From Bradyrhizobium monzae (GTDB taxonomy: Bacteria > Pseudomonadota > Alphaproteobacteria > Rhizobiales > Xanthobacteraceae): 64,000 nucleotides of DNA. Each line of letters starts with the position of its first letter. Within the stretch, counting starts at the first letter, position 1. Under the pieces are notes generated by a model. That model had not been told where the DNA came from. It did no database searches and was given only the letters and a program-made list of their open reading frames with translations. Shown one piece after another: positions 54,319 to 63,290 of this stretch. The position numbers and the translations under genes were made by a program. Where the stretch lies: assembly GCF_021458635.1 (NCBI RefSeq), contig NZ_JAIRDQ010000001.1, positions 1,364,001 through 1,428,000 on the forward strand, given 5' to 3'.

Positions 54319-54399
54319 ATGGCCTGGAAAGCCCCCAAGATCGTCGAAGTGCCGTGCGGCATGGAAATCAACATGTATGTGAGCGCCACCCGCAAATAA
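54319..54399 (+). CDS. pqqA: PQQ precursor peptide PqqA
   Basis: A 26-residue peptide, MAWKAPKIVEVPCGMEINMY followed by VSATRK, too short for most gene finders. Glu16 and Tyr20 in the EINMY motif are the two residues that PqqE cross-links and from which PQQ is made. The ribosome-binding site GGAGAG (54308-54313) is well placed. As elsewhere it is the first gene of the pqq operon and should be made in excess; pqqB starts 119 bp later after a small hairpin. The conserved cross-link pair and the following pqqBCDE genes make the call firm. Confidence 0.97.
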   Translation: MAWKAPKIVEVPCGMEINMYVSATRK

Positions 54400-54449
54400 G
54401 CGGTTGGTGAGTACGCGTTTTGCGCAGGTGGGTCTGCCGGTCACGATCG

Positions 54450-54468
54450 GTTTCCGGATGATGGAAAC
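54450..54468 (+). promoter_or_regulatory. Small hairpin between pqqA and pqqB
   Basis: GTTTCC (54450-54455) pairs with GGAAAC (54463-54468) around a 7-nt loop in the 119-bp pqqA-pqqB gap. In other bacteria a structure here limits read-through, so pqqA is expressed above pqqB. The stem is short and the role is inferred from position. Confidence 0.35.
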
Positions 54469-54518
54469 TGTGTTGGCCCAAGGATCCACCTGGCGACGTT
54501 GCTTCCAGGAGACGGATT

Positions 54519-55448
54519 ATGCTTCGCGTCGTCGTCCTGGGCGCCGGGGCCGGCGGCGGAGTCCCGCAATGGAATTGCGGTTGCGAGGGCTGCCGGGCAG
54601 CCCGTCACCACGGCCATGAGCTTTATCGAACCCAGGCCTCGGTTGCCTTCAGCGGTGACGGAGAGCACTGGTTCCTGATCAACGCCTCCCCTGATCTCCG
54701 CCAGCAATTGAATGCCACGCCGCAGCTGCATCCCAGGGAAGGCAGCCTGCGCCATACCCCGATCGCAGGCGTGATCCTGACCAACAGCGAAGTGGACGCA
54801 GTCGCTGGTCTTCTGTCGATGCGCGAGGGCTCGCCCTTCACGGTCTATGCGCATGAGAAGGTGCTGGCGATCCTGGCCAGCAACAGCATCTTCAACGTGC
54901 TGAACGAAAAGAACGTCAAGCGCCAGCCGATCGGGATCAGCGAGCCCTTTGAGCCGCGCCTCACCGATGGTGCGCGCTCAGGCCTCGAAGTGCGGGCCTT
55001 CGCCGTGCCCGGCAAATCGGCCTGGTATCTCGAAGGCAAGGCGCATCCCGTCGGCGCGAGCGGCGACGGCGATACGCTGGGGCTGAAGATCACCGACAAG
55101 TCCACCGGCAAGTGCTTCTACTTCATCGCCGCCTGCGCCGAGGTCACCGATGCGCTGAAGGCCGAGATCGACGGCGCCGCGCTGGTGTTCTTCGACGGCA
55201 CGGTCTGGCAGGATGACGAGATGATCAAGGCCGGGCTCGGCCACAAGACCGGCAAGAGCATGGGCCATGTCGCGATGTCGGGTCACGATGGCGCGATCGC
55301 GCGGCTGGCCGACCTCACTATCGACAGGAAGATGTTCCTGCATATCAATAACTCGAACCCGGCGCTGCTGCCTGATACGCCCGAGCGCAAGGCCATCGAA
55401 GAAGCGGGATGGCAGATACCCGCCGACGGAACGGAGATCGTGCTGTGA
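54519..55448 (+). CDS. pqqB: PqqB, pyrroloquinoline quinone biosynthesis protein
   Basis: A 309-residue metallo-beta-lactamase-fold protein. The N-terminus MLRVVVLGAGAGGGVPQWNC GCEGCRAA is typical, with the cysteines that bind a structural zinc; NASPDLRQQLNATPQLHP, TNSEVDAVAGLLSMREG and the C-terminal GHVAMSGHDGAI and NNSNPALLPDTPE segments are conserved in PqqB. It acts in the middle steps of PQQ synthesis, hydroxylating the tyrosine part of the processed Glu-Tyr dipeptide. Its TGA overlaps the likely GTG start of pqqC. Confidence 0.97.
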   Translation: MLRVVVLGAGAGGGVPQWNCGCEGCRAARHHGHELYRTQASVAFSGDGEHWFLINASPDLRQQLNATPQLHPREGSLRHTPIAGVILTNSEVDAVAGLLSMREGSPFTVYAHEKVLAILASNSIFNVLNEKNVKRQPIGISEPFEPRLTDGARSGLEVRAFAVPGKSAWYLEGKAHPVGASGDGDTLGLKITDKSTGKCFYFIAACAEVTDALKAEIDGAALVFFDGTVWQDDEMIKAGLGHKTGKSMGHVAMSGHDGAIARLADLTIDRKMFLHINNSNPALLPDTPERKAIEEAGWQIPADGTEIVL

Positions 55449-56224
55449 ATGCCGCGTCCATGACTGGAATGACTGCGCTGTCGGTCGGCAAGGACATCAA
55501 GCTCACTAGCGCCGATGAGCTGGAAGCGACGCTCCGCCACATCGGCGCCACGCGCTATCACAGCCTGCATCCGTTCCATAAGCTGCTGCACGGCGGCAAG
55601 CTCAACAAGGGCCAGGTGCAGGCCTGGGCGCTGAACCGCTACTATTACCAGAGCACGATCCCGATCAAGGACGCGGTGGTGATCTCGCGCTTCCGCGACC
55701 GCGCCACACGGCTGGAATGGCGCCACCGCATCGAGGACCATGACGGCGACATCGGTACCGAGGGCGGCATCGAGCGCTGGCTGAAGCTGACCGAAGGTCT
55801 CGGGCTCGACACGGCGTATGTGGAATCGACCGAAGGCATCTTGCCGGCGACGCGCTTCGCGGTGGAGGCCTACGTCCACTACTGCCGCGAAAAAAGCCCA
55901 CTCGAGGCGATCGCCTCCTCGCTCACCGAATTGTTCGCGCCGAACCTGCACGAAGAGCGCATCTCCGGCATGCTGGAGCATTACGACTTCGTCAATCCTG
56001 ACATCATGAGCTATTTCAAGCGCCGCCTCGCGCAGGCCCCGCGCGATGCCGGCTTTGCGCTCGACTACGTCAAGGCGCACGCCACCACGCCGGAACAGCG
56101 CGCGCAGGTGTGCAATGCGCTGATCTTCAAGACCAACGTGCTATGGGTGCAACTGGACGCGCTCCAGCACGCCTATGTCGAAGGCAACATTCCGCCGGGC
56201 GCGTTCGTGCCCAAAACGAGTTGA
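55445..56224 (+). CDS. pqqC: PqqC, pyrroloquinoline-quinone synthase
   Basis: A 259-residue cofactorless oxidase that completes PQQ by ring closure and oxidation of its tricyclic precursor. I choose the GTG at 55445, which overlaps the pqqB TGA (GTGA) and has GGAG eight bases upstream; ATGs at 55460 and 55469 are alternatives without a clear ribosome-binding site. The family core is intact: RYHSLHPFHKLLHGGKLNKG, ALNRYYYQSTIPIKDAVVIS, WRHRIEDHDGDIG, FAVEAYVHYCREKSPLEAIA and ELFAPNLHEERISGMLEHYDF. Confidence 0.96.
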   Translation: MNAASMTGMTALSVGKDIKLTSADELEATLRHIGATRYHSLHPFHKLLHGGKLNKGQVQAWALNRYYYQSTIPIKDAVVISRFRDRATRLEWRHRIEDHDGDIGTEGGIERWLKLTEGLGLDTAYVESTEGILPATRFAVEAYVHYCREKSPLEAIASSLTELFAPNLHEERISGMLEHYDFVNPDIMSYFKRRLAQAPRDAGFALDYVKAHATTPEQRAQVCNALIFKTNVLWVQLDALQHAYVEGNIPPGAFVPKTS

Positions 56225-56236
56225 GGGACAAGAGCA

Positions 56237-56548
56237 ATGGCCGGGCCGCGGAACATCAGCGTCAGCGAGGCAAGCCGCCCCGTGCTGCCGCGGCACGCCA
56301 AGCTGAAATATGACGAGACGCGACAGGTCTGGGTGATCCTGGCGCCGGAGCGCGTGCTGGCGCCTGATGAGATCGCGGTCGAGGTCTTGCAGCTCTGCGA
56401 CGGCAAGCGCAATGTGGGCGAATTGTCCGACCAGCTGGCGGCGAAATACGCCGCGCCGCGCGAGGCGATCCTGGCCGACGTCATCGTCATGCTGCAGGAT
56501 CTCGCCGACAAGGGCTTTCTGACCGAGGCCCGGGAGAAGACGCCATGA
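56237..56548 (+). CDS. pqqD: PqqD, PqqA-binding chaperone
   Basis: A 103-residue protein with the RiPP recognition element fold: RPVLPRHAKLKYDETRQVWV LLAPERVL-like strand set, then EIAVEVLQLCDGKRNVGELS and the C-terminal helix. It binds the PqqA peptide and presents it to PqqE. GAGGGAC precedes the start by eight bases. Its stop codon overlaps the pqqE start (ATGA), consistent with fixed stoichiometry of the PqqD-PqqE pair. Confidence 0.95.
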   Translation: MAGPRNISVSEASRPVLPRHAKLKYDETRQVWVILAPERVLAPDEIAVEVLQLCDGKRNVGELSDQLAAKYAAPREAILADVIVMLQDLADKGFLTEAREKTP

Positions 56549-57738
56549 GCGACGTGCTCCCGACCATCCCGCCTGACGCCAGCGACAGCCTCGCGGTGCT
56601 GGAGAAGACCCGCTCGACGGCGGAGACATTCGGCATTCCGCTCGCCGTGCTGCTCGAGATCACCCATCGCTGCCCGCTGCAATGTCCGTACTGTTCCAAC
56701 CCGGTCGAGCTCGACCGGTCGGCTAAGGAGCTGACCACCGAGGAATGGAAGAAGGTGCTGAGCGAGCTCGCCGAGATCGGCGTGCTCCAGGTGCATTTCT
56801 CCGGCGGCGAGCCGACCGCGCGGAAAGATCTGGTCGAGCTGGTCAAGCATGCCAGCGACGTCGGCCTCTACACCAACCTCATCACCTCGGCCGTGCTGCT
56901 GACGCGCGAGCGGCTGAGCGAGCTTGCCGATGCCGGGCTCTGCCATGTGCAGATCTCCTTCCAGGGCATCGAAGAAGGCCTCGCCGATCGCGTCGCCGGC
57001 TACAAAGGCGGCCACCGCAAGAAGCTCGAAGTGGCAAAATGGACCCGCGAGCTTGACCTTCCGCTCACCGTGAATGCGGTGATGCACCGGCAGAACCTGC
57101 ATCAGCTCCCCGACATCATCCAGATGTCGATCGATCTCGACGCCGACCGGCTCGAGGTCGCCAACGTTCAGTACTACGGCTGGGCGCTGAAGAACCGCGC
57201 CGCGCTGATGCCGACGGTCGCACAGCTCGACGAATGCACAGGCATCGTCGAGGAGGCGCGCGAACGGCTGAAGGGGACGCTGGCGATCGACTACGTCGTG
57301 CCGGATTATTACGCGCTGCGGCCGAAGAAATGCATGGGCGGCTGGGGCCGCCAGTTCTTCAACATCTCGCCCGCCGGCAAGGTGCTGCCTTGCCACGCCG
57401 CCGAGAGCATCACCGGGCTCGATTTCGAGTCGGTGCGCTCCAACCATTCGATCGCCTGGATCTGGCAGAACTCGGACGCCTTCAACCGCTATCGCGGCAC
57501 CGGCTGGATGAAGGAGCCGTGCAAGTCCTGCGAATTCCGCGAGATCGATTTCGGCGGCTGTCGCTGCCAGGCCTTTGCGCTGACCGGCGATGCCGCCAAC
57601 ACCGATCCCGCCTGCGCGCTGTCGCCGCTGCACGAGACCATCTTCAAGCAGGCCGAACGCGAGGCCGAGGGCGATACCAACCGCTTCCTCTATCGCAACT
57701 TCGCCGGCGGCACTCTGGAATCCGGGAATGACGCCTGA
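56545..57738 (+). CDS. pqqE: PqqE, radical SAM PqqA glutamate-tyrosine cross-linking enzyme
   Basis: A 397-residue radical SAM enzyme that forms the carbon-carbon bond between Glu16 and Tyr20 of PqqA. The CX3CX2C cluster motif is THRCPLQCPYCSNPVELDRS near residue 50; the SAM-binding GGEP follows in LQVHFSGGEPTARKDLVE. The SPASM region has the auxiliary-cluster cysteines in CMGGWGRQFFNISPAGKVLPCHAAE and CKSCEFREIDFGGCRCQAF. It overlaps pqqD by 4 bp and the downstream peptidase gene by 11 bp. Confidence 0.97.
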   Translation: MSDVLPTIPPDASDSLAVLEKTRSTAETFGIPLAVLLEITHRCPLQCPYCSNPVELDRSAKELTTEEWKKVLSELAEIGVLQVHFSGGEPTARKDLVELVKHASDVGLYTNLITSAVLLTRERLSELADAGLCHVQISFQGIEEGLADRVAGYKGGHRKKLEVAKWTRELDLPLTVNAVMHRQNLHQLPDIIQMSIDLDADRLEVANVQYYGWALKNRAALMPTVAQLDECTGIVEEARERLKGTLAIDYVVPDYYALRPKKCMGGWGRQFFNISPAGKVLPCHAAESITGLDFESVRSNHSIAWIWQNSDAFNRYRGTGWMKEPCKSCEFREIDFGGCRCQAFALTGDAANTDPACALSPLHETIFKQAEREAEGDTNRFLYRNFAGGTLESGNDA

Positions 57739-58714
57739 CGCCGACGCGGCCGCATCGGCCCGACGTGCCGATCCCTTTGCACCGCTGACCTCCGACATGC
57801 TGGACGTCGGCGACGGCCACGAGCTCTATGTCGAGAGCGTCGGTCGCGCGGACGGCATTCCCGCAATCTATCTGCATGGCGGGCCGGGCTCCGGCTGCCA
57901 GCCGGACCATCGCCGGCTGTTCGATCCCGAGCGAATGCATGCCGTACTGTTCGACCAGCGCGGCTGTGGCCGCAGCCGGCCGAAGGGATCGCGCGAGCAC
58001 AACACGACGGCGCACCTGATCGCGGACATGGAGAAGATCCGCGAAAAGTTCGGCTTCGACCGCTGGATGGTGGTCGGCGGCTCCTGGGGCGCGACGCTGG
58101 CGCTGGCCTATGCGCAGGCCCATCCCGAGCGCGTCTCCGGCATTGCGCTGCGCGCGACCTTCCTGGGCACACAGGCTGAGGTCGAGACGGCCTTCACCTC
58201 TCGGCTGGCGCAATTCTATCCGGCGCTGCACGAGGATTTTCTGAGCGTGCTGCCACCGGAGGAACGTGCGCAGCCGGTGGCAGCCTATTATCGCCACATC
58301 CTCGATACCGATCCGGCCGTGCACGGACCTGCCTCGCGCGCCTGGCACGACACCGAGCGCGCGCTGTCGGAGCACAAGCCGGCAAAGACGCGGATCGACC
58401 TGGCGTCGCTGAATGTCTGGCGCACGTTGCCGGCAACACCGTTCATGGAAGCGCATTACTTCATCAACGACAGCTTCATGACCGAGAACCAGCTGCTGCG
58501 AAACGCGACCCGGCTGACCGGCATTCCCGGCATCATCGTGCAGGGCCGCTACGACCTGTTGTGTCCTCCCGAGACATCCGCGCAGCTCGCGAAAGTTTGG
58601 CCGGGTTCCGAGATTCGGATCGTGGAAGAAGCCGGACATTCGCTCTATGATGCCGGCGTGCGGGACGCGGTCATGAAGTCGATCGCCGACCTCGCGTCGA
58701 AGGCCGCGCGTTAA
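57728..58714 (+). CDS. pip: Proline iminopeptidase-like alpha/beta hydrolase
   Basis: A 328-residue serine peptidase of the S33 family from ATG 57728, lying inside the last codons of pqqE. The prolyl aminopeptidase pattern is complete: YLHGGPGSGCQPDHRRLFDPER oxyanion region, VLFDQRGCGRSRPKGS, nucleophile WMVVGGSWGATLALAYAQAHP, catalytic Asp in GRYDLLCPP and His in EEAGHSLYD. It removes N-terminal proline from small peptides in the cytosol. No pqqF/pqqG protease gene is present here, and the 11-bp overlap with pqqE suggests co-expression, so a part in trimming PqqA-derived peptides is worth testing; an unrelated housekeeping role is equally possible. Confidence 0.93.
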   Translation: MTPDADAAASARRADPFAPLTSDMLDVGDGHELYVESVGRADGIPAIYLHGGPGSGCQPDHRRLFDPERMHAVLFDQRGCGRSRPKGSREHNTTAHLIADMEKIREKFGFDRWMVVGGSWGATLALAYAQAHPERVSGIALRATFLGTQAEVETAFTSRLAQFYPALHEDFLSVLPPEERAQPVAAYYRHILDTDPAVHGPASRAWHDTERALSEHKPAKTRIDLASLNVWRTLPATPFMEAHYFINDSFMTENQLLRNATRLTGIPGIIVQGRYDLLCPPETSAQLAKVWPGSEIRIVEEAGHSLYDAGVRDAVMKSIADLASKAAR

Positions 58715-58739
58715 TGCGCGAAACAAGGACAACAAGAAA

Positions 58740-59417
58740 ATGCCGCTCGCCGGGACAGGCATGCTGCTGACGTCGATGAACATCGACGTTTCAGACGAAG
58801 CCGATTTCAATCGCTGGTACGATCGCGAGCATCTGGAAGAGCGCGTCGCGATCGAGGGCTTTCTGGAAGCGCGGCGCTATGTCGCGCACGCGGCAAACCC
58901 CAAATATCTGTCGCTGTATTCGACCGCGACGCTAGAGGTGCTCGACAGTCCCGCCTACCGGGCGCGGCTCGCCAACCAGACCGAATGGTCGCGGCGGACC
59001 ATGGCGCATTTCAAGAACATGCTGCGCGTGGTCGCGCGCACCACCATCAGCAAGGGCACCGGCCGCGGCGCGGCACTCGGCCTGGTCCGGCTGCGCCCTA
59101 CAGCCGACAACGCGGCGGCATGGCGTGATGCACTGCAAGAAAAGCTGGCGCATGGAGATCGCGAAGGCATCATCTCGATGCATCTGCTGGAGAGCGAACC
59201 GGAATTGTCGGGCGCAACGGCGGACATTCCGGCGGTGCGCAACGAAGGCGCGCGCGATTGGTTCGTGCTGATCGACGGCACGCATGTCGGCGCGGTCTCC
59301 GCCGTCATCGCCGAACGCTTCACCGGCCCTGCTGCGGCGCCCTTCCCGCTGCCGGTCTCCGTCGGCACTTACAGCCTGATGTGGGATCTTGCGAAGAGCG
59401 ATATCGCGCGGAGCTAA
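58740..59417 (+). CDS. Protein of unknown function with EthD/dimeric alpha-beta barrel character
   Basis: A 225-residue protein, MPLAGTGMLLTSMNIDVSDE, with no signal or membrane segment. Two ferredoxin-like halves are suggested: MLLTSMNIDVSDEADFNRWYDREHLEERVAI at the start, with the NRWYDREHL pattern of dimeric alpha-beta barrel proteins, and GAALGLVRLRPTADNAAAWRD in the second half. Several EthD-like or heme/flavin-binding small enzymes share this layout. It is 26 bp after the iminopeptidase gene on the same strand, so it may be the last gene of the pqq transcript. No function is assigned. Confidence 0.8.
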   Translation: MPLAGTGMLLTSMNIDVSDEADFNRWYDREHLEERVAIEGFLEARRYVAHAANPKYLSLYSTATLEVLDSPAYRARLANQTEWSRRTMAHFKNMLRVVARTTISKGTGRGAALGLVRLRPTADNAAAWRDALQEKLAHGDREGIISMHLLESEPELSGATADIPAVRNEGARDWFVLIDGTHVGAVSAVIAERFTGPAAAPFPLPVSVGTYSLMWDLAKSDIARS

Positions 59418-59655
59418 AATAGCCATTCGCAACGCAACATATTGCACCGCCGCATTGCAGCGCGCGGCCGTTAATGCTGTGCGCGCGCAGCTCCCATGAA
59501 AGCAGGTGATCACCCAAATTTGCCGTTGTACTTGGGAACGGTTCTAATAAGCTAACCCAATGACGTCATTCAGAAACCAGATCGCGGCGCGTTAAGCGTT
59601 CGACAAGCTCAAGAAAAGGCCGCCGGGTCCTTGAGCCTGTGCGGACAGGGTAGGA

Positions 59656-61455
59656 ATGAAACCGACCGATATCGCGGCCCCCGACTACTTTCACAAAGTG
59701 GTCGATTGCCAGTGGGCCTGTCCTGCGCACACCCCGGTTCCCGAATACATCCGATTGATCGCACAAGGCCGCTACAGCGACGCCTACATGATCAATTGGA
59801 AATCGAACGTGTTTCCCGGAATTCTGGGACGCACCTGCGATCGTCCGTGCGAGCCGGCATGCCGCCGCGGACGCGTCGAGGAAACACCGGTCGCAATCTG
59901 CCGCCTCAAGCGCGTCGCCGCCGACTTCAAGGACGACATCAGGCAGCGCCTGCCGCACCCGACTACAAAGAACGGCAAGCGCGTCGCGTTCGTCGGCGGT
60001 GGCCCGGCGTCGCTGACGGTGGCGCGCGATCTCGCGCCGCTCGGCTATCACTGCACCGTGTTCGACGGCGATCCCGAAGCCGGCGGCATGATGCGGACCC
60101 AGATCCCGAAATTCCGTCTGCCCAATTCGGTGATCGACGAGGAGACCGGCTACATCCTCGACCTCGGCGTCGACTTCAAGGGCGGTCATCGCATCGAGAG
60201 CATGAAGGCACTTCTCGCGGAGAAGTACGACGCGATCTTCGTCGGCTCCGGCGCGCCGCGCGGCCGCGAGCTCGACATTCCCGGCCGGAAGGAAGCAGCT
60301 GCCCACGTCCATATCGGCATCGACTGGCTCTCTTCGGTGTCGTTCGGCCACACCGACAAGATCGGCAAGCGCGTGATCGTGCTCGGCGGCGGCAACACCG
60401 CGATGGATTGCTGCCGCACCGCGCGCCGCCTCGGCGGCGAAGACGTGAAGGTGGTCGTGCGCTCCGGCTTCGAGGAAATGAAGGCCTCGCCCTGGGAGAA
60501 GGAAGACGCGATCCACGAGGACATTCCGATCCTCAACTTCCTCGTCCCCGTCGCCTTCATCCATGACAATGGCAAGCTCACCGGCATCACCTTCCAGAAG
60601 GTGAAAGCGGAATACGATGCCAAGGGCCGCCGCAACCTCGTTCCCTCCGGCGAGCCCGACCAGACCCTCGAATGCGACGACGTGCTGGTCGCGGTCGGCC
60701 AGGAAAACGCCTTCCCCTGGATCGAGCAGGATTGCGGCATCGAGTTCGACAAATGGCACATGCCCAAGGTCGATCCGAAGACCTTCGTCTCGACCAACCC
60801 AAAAGTGTTCTTCGGCGGCGACGCCGCGTTCGGACCGAAGAACATCATCTGGGCGGTGGCGCAGGGCCACGACGCCGCGCTGTCGATCCACAAGCTGCTG
60901 TCGGGCGAGGACATCACCGAGCGGCCGCTGCCGGAAGTGCACGTCTCCTCGCAGAAGATGGGCATCCACGAATGGAGCTATGACAACGACATCTCCAACG
61001 ACAAGCGCTTCAAGGTGCCGCATCGCGACAAGGTGATTGCGCTGAAGGACATCCACACCGAGGTCGAGCTCGGCTACGACGTCAAGCTTGCGCTCGGCGA
61101 AGCAGAGCGCTGCCTGAACTGCGACGTCCAGACCGTGTTCTCGACCTCGCTCTGCATCGAATGCGACGCCTGCGTCGACATCTGCCCGATGGACTGCATC
61201 ACCTTCACGCAGAACGGCGAGGAAGACGATATGCGCCATCGCCTGAAGGCGCCCTCGCCGCATCCGGACCAGGACCTCTACGTGTCCTCCGATCTCAAGA
61301 CCGGGCGGGTGATGGTCAAGGACGAGGACGTCTGCCTGCATTGCGGGCTGTGCGCCGAGCGTTGTCCCACCGGGGCCTGGGACATGCAGAAATATTTCAT
61401 CGAGATGACTCACGCAGGTTCGACATGTCCGACAAAAAGCCGATCAGCAGCGTAA
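59656..61455 (+). CDS. GltD-like FAD/NAD(P)-binding protein with two 4Fe-4S clusters (flavoprotein subunit of 2-oxoacid oxidoreductase)
   Basis: A 599-residue flavoprotein. The N-terminal 110 residues hold the DPD/GltD cysteine pattern (CQWACPAHTPVPEYIRLI, TCDRPCEPACRRGRVEE). FAD binding is RVAFVGGGPASLTVARDLA, NAD(P)H binding is RVIVLGGGNTAMDCCRTARRLG. The C-terminus has two ferredoxin 4Fe-4S motifs, CIECDACVDICPMDC (about residue 500) and CLHCGLCAERCPTGA (about 560). Its end overlaps korA by 31 bp. The combination resembles the subunit that links KorAB to NADP in Azoarcus and related bacteria (BzdV-like). It would pass electrons between the iron-sulfur 2-oxoacid oxidoreductase and NAD(P)H. 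Confidence 0.9.
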   Translation: MKPTDIAAPDYFHKVVDCQWACPAHTPVPEYIRLIAQGRYSDAYMINWKSNVFPGILGRTCDRPCEPACRRGRVEETPVAICRLKRVAADFKDDIRQRLPHPTTKNGKRVAFVGGGPASLTVARDLAPLGYHCTVFDGDPEAGGMMRTQIPKFRLPNSVIDEETGYILDLGVDFKGGHRIESMKALLAEKYDAIFVGSGAPRGRELDIPGRKEAAAHVHIGIDWLSSVSFGHTDKIGKRVIVLGGGNTAMDCCRTARRLGGEDVKVVVRSGFEEMKASPWEKEDAIHEDIPILNFLVPVAFIHDNGKLTGITFQKVKAEYDAKGRRNLVPSGEPDQTLECDDVLVAVGQENAFPWIEQDCGIEFDKWHMPKVDPKTFVSTNPKVFFGGDAAFGPKNIIWAVAQGHDAALSIHKLLSGEDITERPLPEVHVSSQKMGIHEWSYDNDISNDKRFKVPHRDKVIALKDIHTEVELGYDVKLALGEAERCLNCDVQTVFSTSLCIECDACVDICPMDCITFTQNGEEDDMRHRLKAPSPHPDQDLYVSSDLKTGRVMVKDEDVCLHCGLCAERCPTGAWDMQKYFIEMTHAGSTCPTKSRSAA

Positions 61456-63272
61456 ACGACTTCGTCGTCCGTTTCGCCAACGTCAACGGCTCGGGTTCGG
61501 CCAGCGCCAACGAGATGTTCGCGCGCGCAATCCTGCGCCATGGCGTACCGGTGTCCCCGCGCAACATCTTCCCCTCCAACATCCAGGGCCTGCCGACCTG
61601 GTATGAGGTGCGGGTGACGGAAGACGGCCATCTCGGCGCCCGCGGCGGCGTCGACATGATGGTGGCGATGAACCCGCAGACCTGGGACAAGGACGTCGCC
61701 GGCATCGAGCCCGGCGGCTATCTGTTCTACGATTCCACCAAGCCGATGCCGTCGACCAAATTCCGCGACGACATCACCGTGATCGGCGTGCCGCTGACCG
61801 CGATCACCAACTCGACCTACACCGACCCGCGCCAGCGCCAGCTGTTCAAGAACATCATCTACCTAGGCAGCCTCTCGGCGCTGCTCGACATGGACCCGAA
61901 GCTGATCGAGCAGCTGATCGGCGAGCAGTACAAGGGCAAGGAGAAGCTGCTCTCCTCCAACGTCCATGCGCTGCATTTGGGCCGCGACTGGGCGCTGCAA
62001 AACCTGAAATGCCCGCTCGGACTGCGTATCAAGAAGTCCGACAAGGTCGGCGACCGCATCTTCATCGAGGGCAACAGCGCCGCCGCGCTCGGCGCCGTCT
62101 ATGGCGGCGCGACCGTCTGCGCCTGGTATCCGATCACGCCGTCCTCGTCGGTGGCGGAGGCTTTCACCGCCCACTGCAAGAAGTACCGGCACGATCCCGA
62201 GACCGGCAAGGCGAAATACGCCATCGTGCAGGGCGAGGACGAGCTGGCTTCCATCGGCATCGTGATCGGCGCGTCCTGGAACGGCGCGCGCGCCTTCACA
62301 GCGACCTCCGGCCCCGGCATCTCCCTGATGACCGAGTTCATCGGCCTTTCATACTTCGCCGAGATTCCGGCCGTGATCATGAACATCCAGCGCGCCGGCC
62401 CCTCCACGGGCATGCCGACCCGCACCCAGCAATGCGACATCATCGCCTGCGCCTATGCTTCGCATGGCGACACCAAGCATGTGCTGCTTTTCCCGGAAGA
62501 TCCGGCCGAAGCGTTCGAGTTCGCAGCTGCCGCCTTCGATCTCGCCGAGCGGCTGCAGACCACGATTTTCCTGATGCTCGATCTCGACATCGGCATGAAC
62601 CACCGGCTCTGCCGCCCGCTGAAGTGGGACGATTCCAAGCAATATGACCGCGGCAAGGTGATGACTGCCGAGATGCTCGAAGAAGGCCGCGACTTCGGCC
62701 GCTACCTCGATGTCGACGGCGACGGCATCCCCTACCGCACCTATCCCGGCACGCACCCGACCAAGGGCTCCTATTTCACCCGCGGCACCTCACGTGACCG
62801 TTATGCGCGCTATTCCGAGGAAGGTTCGGTCTATGCCGACAACATGCAACGTCTCGTGCGCAAGTTCGAGACGGCGCAGGACCTGGTGCCGCGGCCGCTG
62901 CAGGCCAACGCGGAACGGCCGACCAAATACGGCGTGATCTATTTCGGCTCGACCTCGCCTGCCATGGACGAGGCGATCGGACTGTTGGAAGCGCGCGGGC
63001 ATCAGCTCGACCGTCTGCGCATCCGCGCCTTCCCGTTCCACTCCAGCGTGGCGAGCTTCCTCGCCGAGCACGACTTCGTCTATGTCGTCGAGCAGAACCG
63101 CGACAGCCAGCTCCGTCAGCTCATCGTCAACGAGAACGGCATCGATCCCGTCCGCCTCGTCCCGATCGTGCATTATGACGGCACCCCGATCACCGCCCGC
63201 TATATCGCAAAAGCCATTGGCGACCACCAGGATCACCTCAAGGTGACCCCGCTCCGCAAGGCCGTGTCATGA
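61425..63272 (+). CDS. korA: 2-oxoacid:acceptor oxidoreductase subunit alpha (gamma-alpha fusion)
   Basis: A 615-residue subunit from ATG 61425, overlapping the previous gene by 31 bp (AGG of the ribosome-binding site lies in its end). Residues 1-190 are the gamma domain (VRFANVNGSGSASANEMFARAI); residues from about 200 hold the pyrimidine-binding alpha domain with CAWYPITPSSSVAEAF, QGEDELASIGIVIGASWNGARAFTATSGPG and PTRTQQCDI. It binds one half of thiamine pyrophosphate with KorB and oxidises a 2-oxo acid to acyl-CoA and CO2. It lacks a 4Fe-4S domain, which the upstream flavoprotein and KorB supply. Substrate (2-oxoglutarate or pyruvate) is not fixed by sequence. Confidence 0.93.
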   Translation: MSDKKPISSVNDFVVRFANVNGSGSASANEMFARAILRHGVPVSPRNIFPSNIQGLPTWYEVRVTEDGHLGARGGVDMMVAMNPQTWDKDVAGIEPGGYLFYDSTKPMPSTKFRDDITVIGVPLTAITNSTYTDPRQRQLFKNIIYLGSLSALLDMDPKLIEQLIGEQYKGKEKLLSSNVHALHLGRDWALQNLKCPLGLRIKKSDKVGDRIFIEGNSAAALGAVYGGATVCAWYPITPSSSVAEAFTAHCKKYRHDPETGKAKYAIVQGEDELASIGIVIGASWNGARAFTATSGPGISLMTEFIGLSYFAEIPAVIMNIQRAGPSTGMPTRTQQCDIIACAYASHGDTKHVLLFPEDPAEAFEFAAAAFDLAERLQTTIFLMLDLDIGMNHRLCRPLKWDDSKQYDRGKVMTAEMLEEGRDFGRYLDVDGDGIPYRTYPGTHPTKGSYFTRGTSRDRYARYSEEGSVYADNMQRLVRKFETAQDLVPRPLQANAERPTKYGVIYFGSTSPAMDEAIGLLEARGHQLDRLRIRAFPFHSSVASFLAEHDFVYVVEQNRDSQLRQLIVNENGIDPVRLVPIVHYDGTPITARYIAKAIGDHQDHLKVTPLRKAVS

Positions 63273-63290
63273 CACACACCTTGCTCTCTC

